Assembly (NCBI RefSeq): GCF_036170895.1
Contig: NZ_CP108036.1
Location: 5,821,501-5,885,500, forward strand
Origin: Streptomyces erythrochromogenes
Lineage (GTDB): Bacteria; Actinomycetota; Actinomycetes; Streptomycetales; Streptomycetaceae
Length of the DNA stretch: 64,000 bases
Reading direction: 5' to 3'
A program made the translations under genes and the position numbers. Each line of letters begins with the position of its first letter. Position 1 is the first letter of the stretch. The notes under the pieces are model-generated. The model was not told the DNA's origin. It saw only the letters and a program-made list of their open reading frames with translations, and did not search any database. This document shows, one piece after another, positions 15,996 through 24,580 of the stretch.

Positions 15996-17024
15996 TCAGA
16001 CCAGGCCGTCCTTCTCCAGGCCGGTGCAGCAGGTGTCCGTGATGAGGCGGGTCACCACGTACGGGTCCACGTTCGCGTTCGGGCGGCGGTCCTCGATGTA
16101 GCCCTTGCCGTCCTTCTCCACCTGCCACGGGATGCGGACCGAGGCGCCGCGGTCCGAGACGCCGTAGCTGAACTCGTTCCACGGGGCCGTCTCGTGCAGA
16201 CCCGTCAGGCGCTCGTCGATGCCGGCGCCGTAGTTCTTCACGTGGTCGAGCGGCTTGCTGCCCTCGCCCAGCGCCTCGCACGCCGAGATGATCGCGCGGT
16301 AGTCCTCGCGCATCGACTTCGTGGAGAAGTTGGTGTGCGCGCCCGCGCCGTTCCAGTCGCCCTTGACCGGCTTCGGGTTCAGCGTCGCGGAGACGTTGAA
16401 GTCCTCGGCGGTGCGGTAGAGCAGCCAGCGCGCGATCCACAGCTGGTCCGAGACCTCCAGCGGGCCCAGCGGGCCGACCTGGAACTCCCACTGGCCGGGC
16501 ATGACCTCGGCGTTGATGCCGGAGATCTCCAGGCCCGCCGCCAGGCAGTGGTCCAGGTGCTTCTCGACGATCTCGCGGCCGAAGATCTCGTCCGAGCCGA
16601 CGCCGCAGTAGTAGCCGCCCTGCGCGGCCGGGAAGCCGCCCACCGGGAAGCCGAGCGGACGGACGCCGTCGAAGAAGGTGTACTCCTGCTCGATGCCGAA
16701 GATCGGCTCCTGGCCGGCGAACTTCTCGGCGACCGGACGCAGCAGCGCGCGGGTGTTCGACTCGTGCGGGGTCATGTCGATGTTCAGGACCTCGCACAGC
16801 ACGAGGACGTTGTCCCCGCCGCGGATCGGGTCGGGGCAGGAGAACACCGGGTTGAGCACGCGGTCGGAGGCGTGGCCCTCGGCCTGGTTGGTGCTCGATC
16901 CGTCGAAGCCCCAGATCGGCAGCTCGGCGCCGTCCGCCAGGATCTTCGTCTTGGAGCGAAGCTTCGCCGTCGGCTCGGTGCCGTCGATCCAGATGTACTC
17001 AGCCTTGTAGCTCACGGGCCCCAT
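15996..17024 (-). CDS. glnII: Glutamine synthetase type II (eukaryotic type)
   Basis: A 342-residue enzyme, the normal length for GSII, that makes glutamine from glutamate, ammonia and ATP in the cytoplasm. Recognised by YIWIDGT near the start, WGFDGSST, the catalytic FGIEQEYTFFD, GPYYCGVG-like QGGYYCGVGSDEIFGRE, NAEVMPGQWEFQVGP, GAGAHTNFSTKSMR and the end DRRPNANVDPY. Actinomycetes carry this in addition to GSI (glnA, also in this window at 33800). Upstream (17096-17133) lies a four-half-site GlnR box, so it should respond to nitrogen limitation. Confidence 0.97.
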   Translation of the reverse strand: MGPVSYKAEYIWIDGTEPTAKLRSKTKILADGAELPIWGFDGSSTNQAEGHASDRVLNPVFSCPDPIRGGDNVLVLCEVLNIDMTPHESNTRALLRPVAEKFAGQEPIFGIEQEYTFFDGVRPLGFPVGGFPAAQGGYYCGVGSDEIFGREIVEKHLDHCLAAGLEISGINAEVMPGQWEFQVGPLGPLEVSDQLWIARWLLYRTAEDFNVSATLNPKPVKGDWNGAGAHTNFSTKSMREDYRAIISACEALGEGSKPLDHVKNYGAGIDERLTGLHETAPWNEFSYGVSDRGASVRIPWQVEKDGKGYIEDRRPNANVDPYVVTRLITDTCCTGLEKDGLV

Positions 17025-17095
17025 CCTCAGACTCTGCGGGTGCTGCTGGACGCTGCTTCATCGCTGCGGTGTTGACCGCAGCGTGCCCGCCCGCG

Positions 17096-17133
17096 ATTTC
17101 TCTTCCGTTGCCCGTGTGTGAACCCCGTGTTAC
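17096..17133 (-). promoter_or_regulatory. GlnR box upstream of glnII
   Basis: On the reverse strand GTAAC-n6-TTCAC-n6-GCAAC-n6-GAAAT runs from 17133 to 17096, the alternating a/b half-site pattern with 6-base gaps described for GlnR in Streptomyces. An extra GTAAAC lies just upstream (17143-17138). Identical spacing occurs at glnA in this window. Half-site 2 is a poor match. Confidence 0.7.
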
Positions 17134-17210
17134 CGAGGTTTACGCCGCTGGTCGGGCGGCTTGTGCGGGTTGGCGGTCGAGCACCCGTCCGGGTGGGGCA
17201 GACTGGCCGC

Positions 17211-18206
17211 GTGAGCATTTCGTCTGATTTGAGCCCCGCCGGAGACCGCGCCGGAGTTCGCGCCGGAGTTCCCGCCGAGACCACCGCCCCAACTGCCGCC
17301 GGTCAGGCGCCCGCAGACCCCCGCCCCCGGGTCGGGCTGCTCGGCACCGGCCCCTGGGCGATCCGTACCCATGCCCCCGCGCTCGCCGCGCACGCCGGCT
17401 CCGAGTTCGCCGGTGTGTGGGGCCGCAGGCCCGAAGCCGCTGCGGAGCTGGCGCAGAAGTACGGCGTGAAGGTGTACGAAGACCCCGACGAGCTGTTCGC
17501 CGACTGTGACGTCGTCGCCTTCGCCCTGCCGCCCGACGTACAGGCCCCGCTCGCCGTGCGCGCGGCCGCCGCCGGCCGGCACCTGCTGCTCGACAAGCCC
17601 GTCGCGACGACGCCGCAGGACGCCCGGGCCGTCGCCGACGCCGTCGCCCGCCACCAGGTCGCCTCCGTCGTCTTCCTCACCCTGCGCTTCGCCGAGCCCA
17701 CCGCCGGCTGGGTCGACGAGCAGGCCGCCCGCACCGGCTGGTTCACGGCCGCCGCGCACTGGCTCGGTGCCGTCTTCCCGCCCGACGGCACGCCCAGCGC
17801 CTACGCCGACTCGCCCTGGCGCAAGGCCAAGGGCGGACTGTGGGACGTCGGGCCGCATGCCCTGTCGGTCCTGATCCCGATCCTCGGCGACGTCACCGAG
17901 GTCAGCGCCACCCGAGGCCCCTCCGACGTCGTCCAACTGGCGCTGCGGCACGCCTCCGGCGCGGCCAGCACCGCCGTGCTCAGCCTGGGCGCCCCGCAGG
18001 CGGCCGCCGGGGTGGGGCTGGAACTGCGCGGCAGCGAGGGCGTGCACGAACTGCCCGGCTGGAGCGACGTGCCGGGCGCCTACGGGCGGGCCCTGGACGC
18101 GCTGCTCACCGCGGCCCGGACGGGCGTGCCCGATCCGCGCGGAGCGGAGTTCGGCGCCCGGCTGACGGAGATCCTGGCTCAGGCGGAGGCGCAGCTGCCT
18201 ACTTGA
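17211..18206 (+). CDS. Gfo/Idh/MocA family oxidoreductase
   Basis: A 331-residue NAD(P)-dependent oxidoreductase. After a 40-residue Ala/Pro-rich lead, the Rossmann fold has VGLLGTGPWAIRTHAPAL, VWGRRPEAAAELAQKYG, then HLLLDKPVATT (the EKP-like catalytic Lys motif) and a C-terminal domain with WDVGPHALSVLIPILGD. The substrate is probably a sugar or inositol-like polyol, not determinable here. GTG 17211 is chosen since the open frame upstream crosses the glnII promoter and GlnR site. Its end overlaps the convergent membrane gene by 8 bp. Confidence 0.88.
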   Translation: MSISSDLSPAGDRAGVRAGVPAETTAPTAAGQAPADPRPRVGLLGTGPWAIRTHAPALAAHAGSEFAGVWGRRPEAAAELAQKYGVKVYEDPDELFADCDVVAFALPPDVQAPLAVRAAAAGRHLLLDKPVATTPQDARAVADAVARHQVASVVFLTLRFAEPTAGWVDEQAARTGWFTAAAHWLGAVFPPDGTPSAYADSPWRKAKGGLWDVGPHALSVLIPILGDVTEVSATRGPSDVVQLALRHASGAASTAVLSLGAPQAAAGVGLELRGSEGVHELPGWSDVPGAYGRALDALLTAARTGVPDPRGAEFGARLTEILAQAEAQLPT

Positions 18207-18792
18207 TGAGGGCGTTGGCCACGATGATGGCGAGGCCGATGGCGGCATCGGCCAGGCCGATCAGCAGCGCCCGGCCGAGCCGGTGGCCGACCCGGAGCGC
18301 CGTGAGCGAGCCCCAGCCGAACAGCAGGGCGGTGTTCAGGCCGAGTCCGCCGGCCGTGACGTCGTAGGCGTCCCAGCCGCCGAACCCGGCGGCGGTCAGC
18401 AGCAGGACGGTGGGAAGGGTGGCCACGATCAGTGGCCACTCGTTCCACAGGGCCCGGGCCAGGATCTGCCAGCGGTGCCCCCCGGCCTCCTCCCGGTGGG
18501 AGGCCATGTGGTGCGAGTAGCCGTGCGCGAGGCCGGCCGTGGCCGCCGTCACCAGGACCCAGCTGGCGTCGTAGAAGGGGGTGAAGTCCTCGCCCTCCTG
18601 GTTCAGTGCGGCCATCAGGGCGCTGGCCAGGACCGTCCCGTAGACCCCGCCGAACATCCAGTCCGCGTGCCGGTGGGACGGGTGAGACGCGTGGGACGGG
18701 CGGGTGGTCAGGCTCTCTTCCTGCGGCTGCTGCTCGGTCACGACCGGGTCCTTAAGGTGCGGTATGTCCTCTTTCGACGCTCCGGCCACCAT
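18199..18792 (-). CDS. Integral membrane protein of unknown function
   Basis: A 197-residue protein with a hydrophilic His/Ser-rich N-terminus and about five helices (FGGVYGTVLASALMAAL; ASWVLVTAATAGLAHG; PLIVATLPTVLLLTAAGFGG; GGLGLNTALLFGWGSLTAL; ALLIGLADAAIGLAIIVANAL). Helix 2 continues into GLAHGYSHHMASH, a His cluster at the membrane. No family recognised. Converges with the Gfo/Idh gene, overlapping 8 bp. Confidence 0.8.
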   Translation of the reverse strand: MVAGASKEDIPHLKDPVVTEQQPQEESLTTRPSHASHPSHRHADWMFGGVYGTVLASALMAALNQEGEDFTPFYDASWVLVTAATAGLAHGYSHHMASHREEAGGHRWQILARALWNEWPLIVATLPTVLLLTAAGFGGWDAYDVTAGGLGLNTALLFGWGSLTALRVGHRLGRALLIGLADAAIGLAIIVANALIK

Positions 18793-18829
18793 ACGAGAAC
18801 GGCGTGTGGGGGCGTTGTGAAGGAGCCCG

Positions 18830-20263
18830 CTACCCGCCCGCCGCCCGGCGGGTCACCTCCGCCAGGGCGTCCAGGGCCTGGGTGAAGGCCGCGTCCGGGG
18901 GAGCCGCGTAGCCGACGACCAGCCCCTCGCGGGGCGGGGTCCGGTCGGCGGGATGCCGGTAGGAGGAGAGGCCGTCCAGGGCCAGCCCCGCGGCGCGGGC
19001 GGCCGCGAGCGCCCGGGCCTCGCGGCCCGGCGGGAGTTCCACCACGGCGTGCAGCCCGGCCGAGATACCCGTGACCCGCACCTCCGGGGCGCGCGCGGCC
19101 AGTACGGAGACCAGCTGGTCGCGGCGGCGCCGGTAGCGCAGGCGCATCCGCCGCACGTGCCGGTCGTACGCCCCGCAGTCGATGAAGTCGGCGAGTGCCA
19201 GCTGGTCCAGTGCGCTCGCCCAGGACTCCCGCAGCCCCTTCGCCGCCAGCACCTGCCCGACCAGGGGGTCCGGGAGGACCAGCCAGCCCAGACGGAGCGC
19301 GGGGGAGAGGCTCTTGCTGAGCGAGCCCGCGTAGACCACGTGCTCGGGGGCCAGTGCCTGAACCGCTCCGACCGGTTTGCGGTCGTACCTGAACTCCCCG
19401 TCGTAGTCGTCCTCCACGATCAGGCCGCCGGTGCCGCGGGCCCACTCCACGGCTGCCGCCCGCCGGGCCGGCAGCAGGGCGCACCCGGTCGGGAACTGGT
19501 GCGCCGGGGTGAGCAGCAACGTACGGGCCCGGGAGGGGATTTCCCCGGTCCGGGCGCCGTCCTCGTCGACCGCGACGGGGTGCGGGCGGACCCCGGCGGC
19601 GTCCAGGATGCCGTGGTGGAAGGGGAGTCCGTACGACTCGACGGCCCAGTCCCGGGGCCGCAGGGACGCGAGGAGCCGCAGCCCGCCCGCGAAACCGGAG
19701 CAGACCACGATGTTCTCGGGGCCGGTACGCACGCCCCGCGTCCGGGACAGATAGCCGGCCAGGGCCCGCCGCAGCTCGGGGCGGCCCCGCGGATCCCCGG
19801 GCCCGAAGGCCTCGGTGGGCGCCCCGGCCAGGGCCCGCCGGGCGCTGGCGGCCCAGGGGCCCCGCGGGAAGGACGCGGGGTCGGGCTTGCCCTGGAGCAG
19901 GTCGTGCCGGGGCCGCTCGGGCGCGGGCCCGGCCCCGGCGGCCGGTGCGGGCGCGGCCGCCACCCCCTCCGCGACCCGGGTGCCGGAACCCTGCCGGGCC
20001 GTGAACCAGCCCTCGGCCACCAGTTCGGCGTAGGCGTCGGCGACGGCGTTGCGGGCCAGCCCGAGGTCGGCGGCCAGGGCCCGGTAGGGCGGCAGCCGCG
20101 TCCCGCCGGCCAGCCGCCCGCTGCGCACCGCGCTGCGCAGGGCCTGGGCGAGCGCGGTGCGGCGGGCGCCCTCGGCGGGGAGGTCCAGGTGCAGGTCGGA
20201 GCCCGAGCCGGGGCCGGGGCCGGGGCCGGGGCGGGGGCTGGGGTCGGAGGTGGCGGCGGTCAC
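18830..20263 (-). CDS. MocR/PdxR-type regulator (GntR HTH fused to aminotransferase-like domain)
   Basis: A 477-residue fusion: GntR winged helix at about residues 25-95 (RTALAQALRSAVRSGRLAGG, LPPYRALAADLGLARNAVAD, WFTARQGSGTRVAE), then a fold-type-I aminotransferase-like domain with GLIVEDDYDGEFRYDRKP and the PLP-lysine segment YAGSLSKSLSPALRLGW. MocR proteins sense PLP or an amino compound and control vitamin B6 or amino-acid genes; the effector here is unknown. GTG 20263 overlaps the MarR stop (GTGA). A GPGPG-coding microrepeat lies at the N-terminus. Confidence 0.92.
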   Translation of the reverse strand: MTAATSDPSPRPGPGPGPGSGSDLHLDLPAEGARRTALAQALRSAVRSGRLAGGTRLPPYRALAADLGLARNAVADAYAELVAEGWFTARQGSGTRVAEGVAAAPAPAAGAGPAPERPRHDLLQGKPDPASFPRGPWAASARRALAGAPTEAFGPGDPRGRPELRRALAGYLSRTRGVRTGPENIVVCSGFAGGLRLLASLRPRDWAVESYGLPFHHGILDAAGVRPHPVAVDEDGARTGEIPSRARTLLLTPAHQFPTGCALLPARRAAAVEWARGTGGLIVEDDYDGEFRYDRKPVGAVQALAPEHVVYAGSLSKSLSPALRLGWLVLPDPLVGQVLAAKGLRESWASALDQLALADFIDCGAYDRHVRRMRLRYRRRRDQLVSVLAARAPEVRVTGISAGLHAVVELPPGREARALAAARAAGLALDGLSSYRHPADRTPPREGLVVGYAAPPDAAFTQALDALAEVTRRAAGG

Positions 20264-20721
20264 GGGTGCGGCTCCGACGTGAAAACGGTGTGGGTGGCCG
20301 TCAGGAAGCGGCGGACGGTGTCCCGTTCGGCGGGGTCGAAGGAGTCCAGCACCCGTAGCACCCCGTCGATCAGGGGCCCGAAGAACTCCCGGCCCAGGCG
20401 GATCGCGGCCGGCTCCACCCGCAGCAGGATCCGGCGCCGGTCGTGCTCGTCGCGGATCCGGGCCACGTGGCCGAGCCGCTCCAGCCGGTCGATCACGGCG
20501 GTGGTGCCCGCCGAGTTGAGGCCGAGCCGGGCGCCGAGCAGGCCGGCCGTGGCCGGCTCGGCCGCGCGGGCCGCGTCCAGCAGGCAGATCAGGGCCCGTA
20601 CGTCGGTGGGGTGCATGCCGTTGCGGGCGGCGAACTCCGCCTGGCGCAGGCCGAAATCGACGGTCACCGCCCGCAGCAGGTGCACCAGTTGCAGATTGTC
20701 GGGCTCGTGGTTGTCGTGCAC
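20260..20721 (-). CDS. MarR family regulator
   Basis: A 153-residue winged-helix protein: GMHPTDVRALICLLDAARAA, LLGARLGLNSAGTTAVIDRL, ERLGHVARIRDEHDRRRILL (wing with D-x-R-R). MarR dimers usually repress divergent genes until a small aromatic ligand binds. First gene of a two-regulator operon, divergent from an alpha/beta hydrolase; operator candidate at 20739-20755. Confidence 0.92.
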   Translation of the reverse strand: MHDNHEPDNLQLVHLLRAVTVDFGLRQAEFAARNGMHPTDVRALICLLDAARAAEPATAGLLGARLGLNSAGTTAVIDRLERLGHVARIRDEHDRRRILLRVEPAAIRLGREFFGPLIDGVLRVLDSFDPAERDTVRRFLTATHTVFTSEPHP

Positions 20722-20738
20722 ATCGCCTCCTGCCTAAT

Positions 20739-20755
20739 ATCTCGTTCAGCGAGAT
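20739..20755. promoter_or_regulatory. Inverted repeat between MarR gene and hydrolase
   Basis: ATCTCG-ttcag-CGAGAT, flanked by TAAT/TTAT, lies in the 63-bp divergent interval; a partial third half CGAGACAT follows at 20766. AT-rich palindrome in GC-rich DNA suits a MarR operator. Confidence 0.6.
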
Positions 20756-20784
20756 TATCGCCTGGCGAGACATTGGAGCAGCCC

Positions 20785-21738
20785 GTGTCCCGGACGTCGT
20801 CCCACCGTTCTCCCTCTCCCTCTCCCTCTCCCTCTTGCTCGTCCTCTGCCGCCGCCTTCCGCGCCGCCTACGGCGAGGTGTTGGCCGGGTGGCCCGGGCC
20901 GGTCGAGGCCGTCGAGCTGCCGACCCCCTACGGGCTCACCCGCGTCAACAGCTGCGGCCCGGCCGGCGCCCCGCCGCTGGTGCTGCTGCCGGGCGGCGGA
21001 GCCACCTCCGCGGTGTGGGGCGCCTGCGCCGCCGCCGGGGCGGCCCGCACCCACCGCGTGCACGCCGTGGACCTCGTGGGTGAGCCGGGGCTCAGCGTTC
21101 CGGCGCCCGGGCGGGCCCCGCGAACCCCCGAGGACCTGGCCGACTGGCTCGACGCGGTGCTCGACGGGCTCGCCCCGCACGGACCGGTGACCCTCGCCGG
21201 GCACTCGTACGGGGCCTGGATCGCCGCCCACCACGCCGCCCGGCGGTCCGCCGGGCTCGACCGCCTCGTCCTGCTCGACCCGACCCAGGTCTTCGCGGGA
21301 CTCCGCCCCGGATACGTCCTGCGCGCCCTGCCCGTGCTCCTGCGGCCCACCCCGGAGCGGATCCGCTCCTTCCTCTCGTGGGAGACCCGCGGGGCCGCCC
21401 TCGACCCGGCCTGGCTCCGGCTCCAGGACGAGACCGCCCGCTTCCCCGCCGCCCGGCCGGTCACCGGCCCGCGCCCGGACCTCGCCCGCCTCGCGGAGCC
21501 GGACGTCAGGGTGGACGTGCTGTTCGCCGGGCGGGCCCGCTGCCACGACCCCGGCCGGGCGGCCCGCGCCGCGCGTGAGGCGCTGCCGGGCGCGCGGATC
21601 GACGTACTGCCCGAGGTCTCGCATCACGCGCTGCCCCTGACGGCCGCCGCCGAGATCGCCCGCCTGCTCTCCGACCCGGTCAGGTCCGAGGCCCGCGCGT
21701 CAGCGGTATTTCGACCGCAAAAGTCGCTATTTTCATGA
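20785..21738 (+). CDS. Alpha/beta hydrolase
   Basis: A 317-residue cytoplasmic enzyme. Oxyanion region LVLLPGGGATSAVWG, nucleophile elbow LAGHSYGAW (G-x-S-x-G, Ser about residue 142) and late His in EVSHHALP complete a Ser/His/acid triad. The N-terminus SPSPSPSPSC derives from four TCTCCC DNA units (20809-20832). GTG 20785 follows GGAG by 6 bases. Probably controlled by the divergent MarR. Substrate unknown (ester, lactone or similar). Confidence 0.88.
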   Translation: MSRTSSHRSPSPSPSPSCSSSAAAFRAAYGEVLAGWPGPVEAVELPTPYGLTRVNSCGPAGAPPLVLLPGGGATSAVWGACAAAGAARTHRVHAVDLVGEPGLSVPAPGRAPRTPEDLADWLDAVLDGLAPHGPVTLAGHSYGAWIAAHHAARRSAGLDRLVLLDPTQVFAGLRPGYVLRALPVLLRPTPERIRSFLSWETRGAALDPAWLRLQDETARFPAARPVTGPRPDLARLAEPDVRVDVLFAGRARCHDPGRAARAAREALPGARIDVLPEVSHHALPLTAAAEIARLLSDPVRSEARASAVFRPQKSLFS

Positions 21739-21739
21739 C

Positions 21740-22570
21740 ATGTCCGCCGGTCCGGCCCTCGCGGCCACCTCCGCCACCGTCCCGCTCGCGTCCCCGCAGC
21801 CGCGCCTGCTGTACGACGCCTGCCCACTCTGCTCCGACGCCGAGATCTCCGTCCTGAGGACCGGGGACTGCTCGCGCCACCCGCTCTACAAGCCCGTCGT
21901 CGCACCGGTCATGACCTGGATGCGCTGCGCCGCCTGCGGGCACGTCTTCACCGACGGCTACTTCTCGGACGAGGTCTCGGCCGAGATCTTCTCCGCGACC
22001 AACCCGAACCAGCAGCCCGGCGCCGGCTTCGAGCAGAACCGCTACACCTCGGCGCGCATCGTCGAACGCGTCGCGCGCCACGTCCCCGACGGCCGCTGGC
22101 TCGACGTCGGCTTCGGCAACGGATCGCTGCTGTTCACCGCCGAGGAGTGGGGCTTCGAGCCCCACGGCCTCGATCTGCGGCCCTCGACGGCGGAGGGCCT
22201 GCGCCGGCTCGGCATCCAGGCGCACTGCGCCGACCTCACGGCGCTCGACGCCCCCGGCCGGTACTCCGTGATCAGCCTGGCCGATGTGCTGGAGCACATG
22301 CCGTACCCCGGTGAGGGACTGGCCGCCGCGCACCGCCTGCTCCGGGACGGCGGCGTGATCTTCGCGTCGATGCCCCACTACGACTGCTCGGTCTGGCGCC
22401 TGCTCGACGCCGGCGAGGCCAACCCCTACTGGGGGGAGCTGGAACACTTCCACAACTTCAGCCGCCGACGCCTCTACGACCTGATGGAGGAGCACGGCTT
22501 CGAGCCGCTCCAGTACTCGGTCAGCGAGCGCTACCGCGCCTGCATGGAGGTCATCGCCCGCCGCGTCTAG
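21740..22570 (+). CDS. Class I SAM-dependent methyltransferase with N-terminal zinc finger
   Basis: A 276-residue protein. N-terminal Cys pairs CPLC (about 28) and CAAC (about 63) form a zinc ribbon. Methyltransferase core: WLDVGFGNGSLLFTAEEWGF (SAM motif I), GLDLRP, VISLADVLEHMPYP, then GGVIFASMPHYD. This resembles sugar or small-molecule C-/O-methyltransferases with Zn fingers. It begins one base after the hydrolase stop, so it is cotranscribed. Substrate unknown. Confidence 0.9.
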   Translation: MSAGPALAATSATVPLASPQPRLLYDACPLCSDAEISVLRTGDCSRHPLYKPVVAPVMTWMRCAACGHVFTDGYFSDEVSAEIFSATNPNQQPGAGFEQNRYTSARIVERVARHVPDGRWLDVGFGNGSLLFTAEEWGFEPHGLDLRPSTAEGLRRLGIQAHCADLTALDAPGRYSVISLADVLEHMPYPGEGLAAAHRLLRDGGVIFASMPHYDCSVWRLLDAGEANPYWGELEHFHNFSRRRLYDLMEEHGFEPLQYSVSERYRACMEVIARRV

Positions 22571-22938
22571 GCCGTACGGGACAGCGCCTCGCGGACGGCC
22601 TCCTCGGTGCGGGCGACCACGGCCGTGCCGTCCTCGGCGGTGATGATCGGGCGCTGGATGAGCTTCGGGTGCGCGGCCAGGTGGGTGATCCACCGGGCCC
22701 GCGCCGCGTCCGTCTCCTCGCGCGGCAGCTCGCGTACGCCGGTCTCCCGGGCCAGCGGGTCCGACGTACGGGTGATGTCCCACGGCTCCAGCCCGAGACG
22801 GCCCAGCACCTCGCGGATCTCGTCCTCGGAGGGCACGTCCTCCAGGTAGCGGCGCACGGTGTACTCGGCGCCCTCCGCGTCCAGCAGGGTGAGCGCGCTG
22901 CGGCACTTGGAACACGCGGGGTTGATCCAGATCTCCAT
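22567..22938 (-). CDS. ArsC/Spx-like glutaredoxin-fold protein
   Basis: A 123-residue thioredoxin-fold protein with NPACSKCRSALTLL (the catalytic Cys and a second Cys in C-x-x-C), EDVPSEDEIREVL and RPIITAEDGTAVVAR, matching the glutathione-type arsenate reductase family. In actinomycetes the real substrate is unclear, and no ars genes are nearby. It converges with the methyltransferase gene (4-bp overlap). Confidence 0.9.
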   Translation of the reverse strand: MEIWINPACSKCRSALTLLDAEGAEYTVRRYLEDVPSEDEIREVLGRLGLEPWDITRTSDPLARETGVRELPREETDAARARWITHLAAHPKLIQRPIITAEDGTAVVARTEEAVREALSRTA

Positions 22939-23045
22939 GGCCCCAACCCTACCCAGGGCCCGTCTGGCCAGGGGCTTTTGTCAGTGGTCCCCAGTAAAAT
23001 CGAGGAAGAACGACAGGAAGCCAACTACCGTTTGGGAGGCTGTAG

Positions 23046-23297
23046 ATGGCCACTGCCAGCACCGTCCGGCCCGTCCAGAAGAAGCCGCTGCCGGCGGGCC
23101 TGCCCCGCGAGTGGTACGAGAGCCACAACCGCCGTCTGAAGGCGATGCGGCTGGCGATATCCCTGCTCGACTCGGGGACGTACGACGCCAAGCGCGCCAC
23201 CAACCGGAAGATCCGGACGATGGCCGTCCGGACGGGGATCCACCGGCCGTCCAACGTCACCTGCAAGATGGTGCGCGCGTTCATCAAGGAGTCGTGA
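23046..23297 (+). CDS. Small basic conserved hypothetical protein
   Basis: An 83-residue protein rich in Arg/Lys: starts MATASTVRPVQKKPLPAGLP, then REWYESHNRRLKAMRLAISL, TYDAKRATNRKIRTMAVRTG and MVRAFIKES. Helical and basic; could bind nucleic acid, but no motif is recognised. ATG preceded by GGGAGG (about 6 bases). Divergent from the ArsC-like gene and followed by a terminator. Confidence 0.8.
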   Translation: MATASTVRPVQKKPLPAGLPREWYESHNRRLKAMRLAISLLDSGTYDAKRATNRKIRTMAVRTGIHRPSNVTCKMVRAFIKES

Positions 23298-23316
23298 CGG
23301 CGCCTCACCGCACGCA

Positions 23317-23360
23317 GGGGCCCCGCCCGCCGACCGTCCACGGGCGGTGGGCGGGGCCCC
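23317..23360. terminator. Terminator hairpin between convergent genes
   Basis: GGGGCCCCGCCC pairs perfectly with GGGCGGGGCCCC around a 20-base loop between the small basic protein gene and the phosphatase gene. Confidence 0.75.
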
Positions 23361-23408
23361 GGGCGGAGCTTCGGGGCGGAGCTTGCGGCACCGCCCGGGG
23401 CGAGCCGG

Positions 23409-24491
23409 TCACGGACGGCCGTCCGGGGAGAGCAGCAGCAGGGCCACGTCGTCGCCCGGCCCGCCGTTCGTGAAGGCCGCCAGGTCCTTCCACACCGCCC
23501 CGACCAGGCCCACCGGGTCCCGCGCCAGGACGGGCACCCGGGTCGCCAGGGGGTAGAAGTGCCCGGCCGCGTCCCGGGCCTCCGTCGCCCCGTCGGTGTG
23601 CAGCAGGAACTGGTCCCCCGGCCGCACCGGCAGCTCCACCACCTTCGGCGGATCCGGTCCCGCGAGCCCCAGACCCAGCGGAGGCCCCGGCTCCACGGTC
23701 ACCTCGTCGACCTCGGCACCCCGCAGCCGCAGCGCCGGCGGATGCCCGCACGACACGAACCGTACGAGGTCCAGCCCGGGCGGGAACTCCACCAGCACCG
23801 CCGTGGCGAACAGCTCCGGATGGTCCACATGGGCGTCCGCCGCGTCCGCCAACAGCCGCCGGTCCAGCCGGACCGCCACCGCCGCCAGCTCCGCGTCGTC
23901 GAGCACGGCCTCGCGGAAGGCGCCGAGCAGCGCCGCCACCGTGGCCACCGCGGCCAGGCCGTGCCCCTGCACGTCCGCGACCAGCGCCCGGACCCCGAAC
24001 GGCCCCACCCTTACGTCGTACAGGTCGCCGCCCACGAGCGTGCCGCGCTGCGCCGCCCGGTAGAGGCCCGAGCAGCGCACCTCGCCCACCCGTTCCGGCA
24101 CCGGCGGCAGCACCGCCAGCTGGGCCGCCTCCGCGACCGTACGCACGCTGACCAACTGTTCGTCCCGGCGCTGGCGGACCCAGGCGATGACCACGCTGAG
24201 CAGCCCGACGACGGCCACCGTGGCCAGGTCCGTCCCCCGGGCCTGGGCGACGCCGATGTCGTGCACCCCCAGCAGCAGCAGGACCACGGCTGCGAAGATC
24301 GCGGTTCCGGCCGCCCCGTACGCGAACGCCGCCACGGGGGGCAGGCCCGCCAGGAAGAAGCCCAGCTCCACGTCGGTCGTGAGCGCCTGCGCGAGGACGA
24401 GCGCCACCAGGGCCGCCGCGGGCGCGATCCGGGCCCAGCGCGGCGGTGGCTCGCCGCGCAGCCCGCCCGGCTCAGCGCGTCCGCGTCTCAC
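23409..24491 (-). CDS. SpoIIE/PP2C-type serine phosphatase, membrane-linked
   Basis: About 360 residues. Membrane segments at about 20-105 (ARIAPAAALVALVLAQAL; GLPPVAAFAYGAAGTAIFAAVVLLLLG; LATVAVVGLLSVVIAWV), then a PP2C/SpoIIE domain with LVGGDLYDV (metal Asp), ALVADVQGHGLAAVATVAAL, FVSCGHPPALRLRG, FLLHTDGATEARD and GGPGDDVALLLL. Such phosphatases act on anti-sigma-factor antagonists in partner-switching. No partner gene adjoins. Start GTG 24491 is set by the divergent gene; its GGAGG is unusually close, so the exact start is uncertain. Confidence 0.87.
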   Translation of the reverse strand: MRRGRAEPGGLRGEPPPRWARIAPAAALVALVLAQALTTDVELGFFLAGLPPVAAFAYGAAGTAIFAAVVLLLLGVHDIGVAQARGTDLATVAVVGLLSVVIAWVRQRRDEQLVSVRTVAEAAQLAVLPPVPERVGEVRCSGLYRAAQRGTLVGGDLYDVRVGPFGVRALVADVQGHGLAAVATVAALLGAFREAVLDDAELAAVAVRLDRRLLADAADAHVDHPELFATAVLVEFPPGLDLVRFVSCGHPPALRLRGAEVDEVTVEPGPPLGLGLAGPDPPKVVELPVRPGDQFLLHTDGATEARDAAGHFYPLATRVPVLARDPVGLVGAVWKDLAAFTNGGPGDDVALLLLSPDGRP

Positions 24492-24580
24492 CCCTCCACC
24501 CTGGTACGGGGGCCGGGCCCGCGCACCCCGGACCGGCCCGCCGGGTGGCTTCGCCCCCTCCGGGCCGCGACAGTGGGGGC

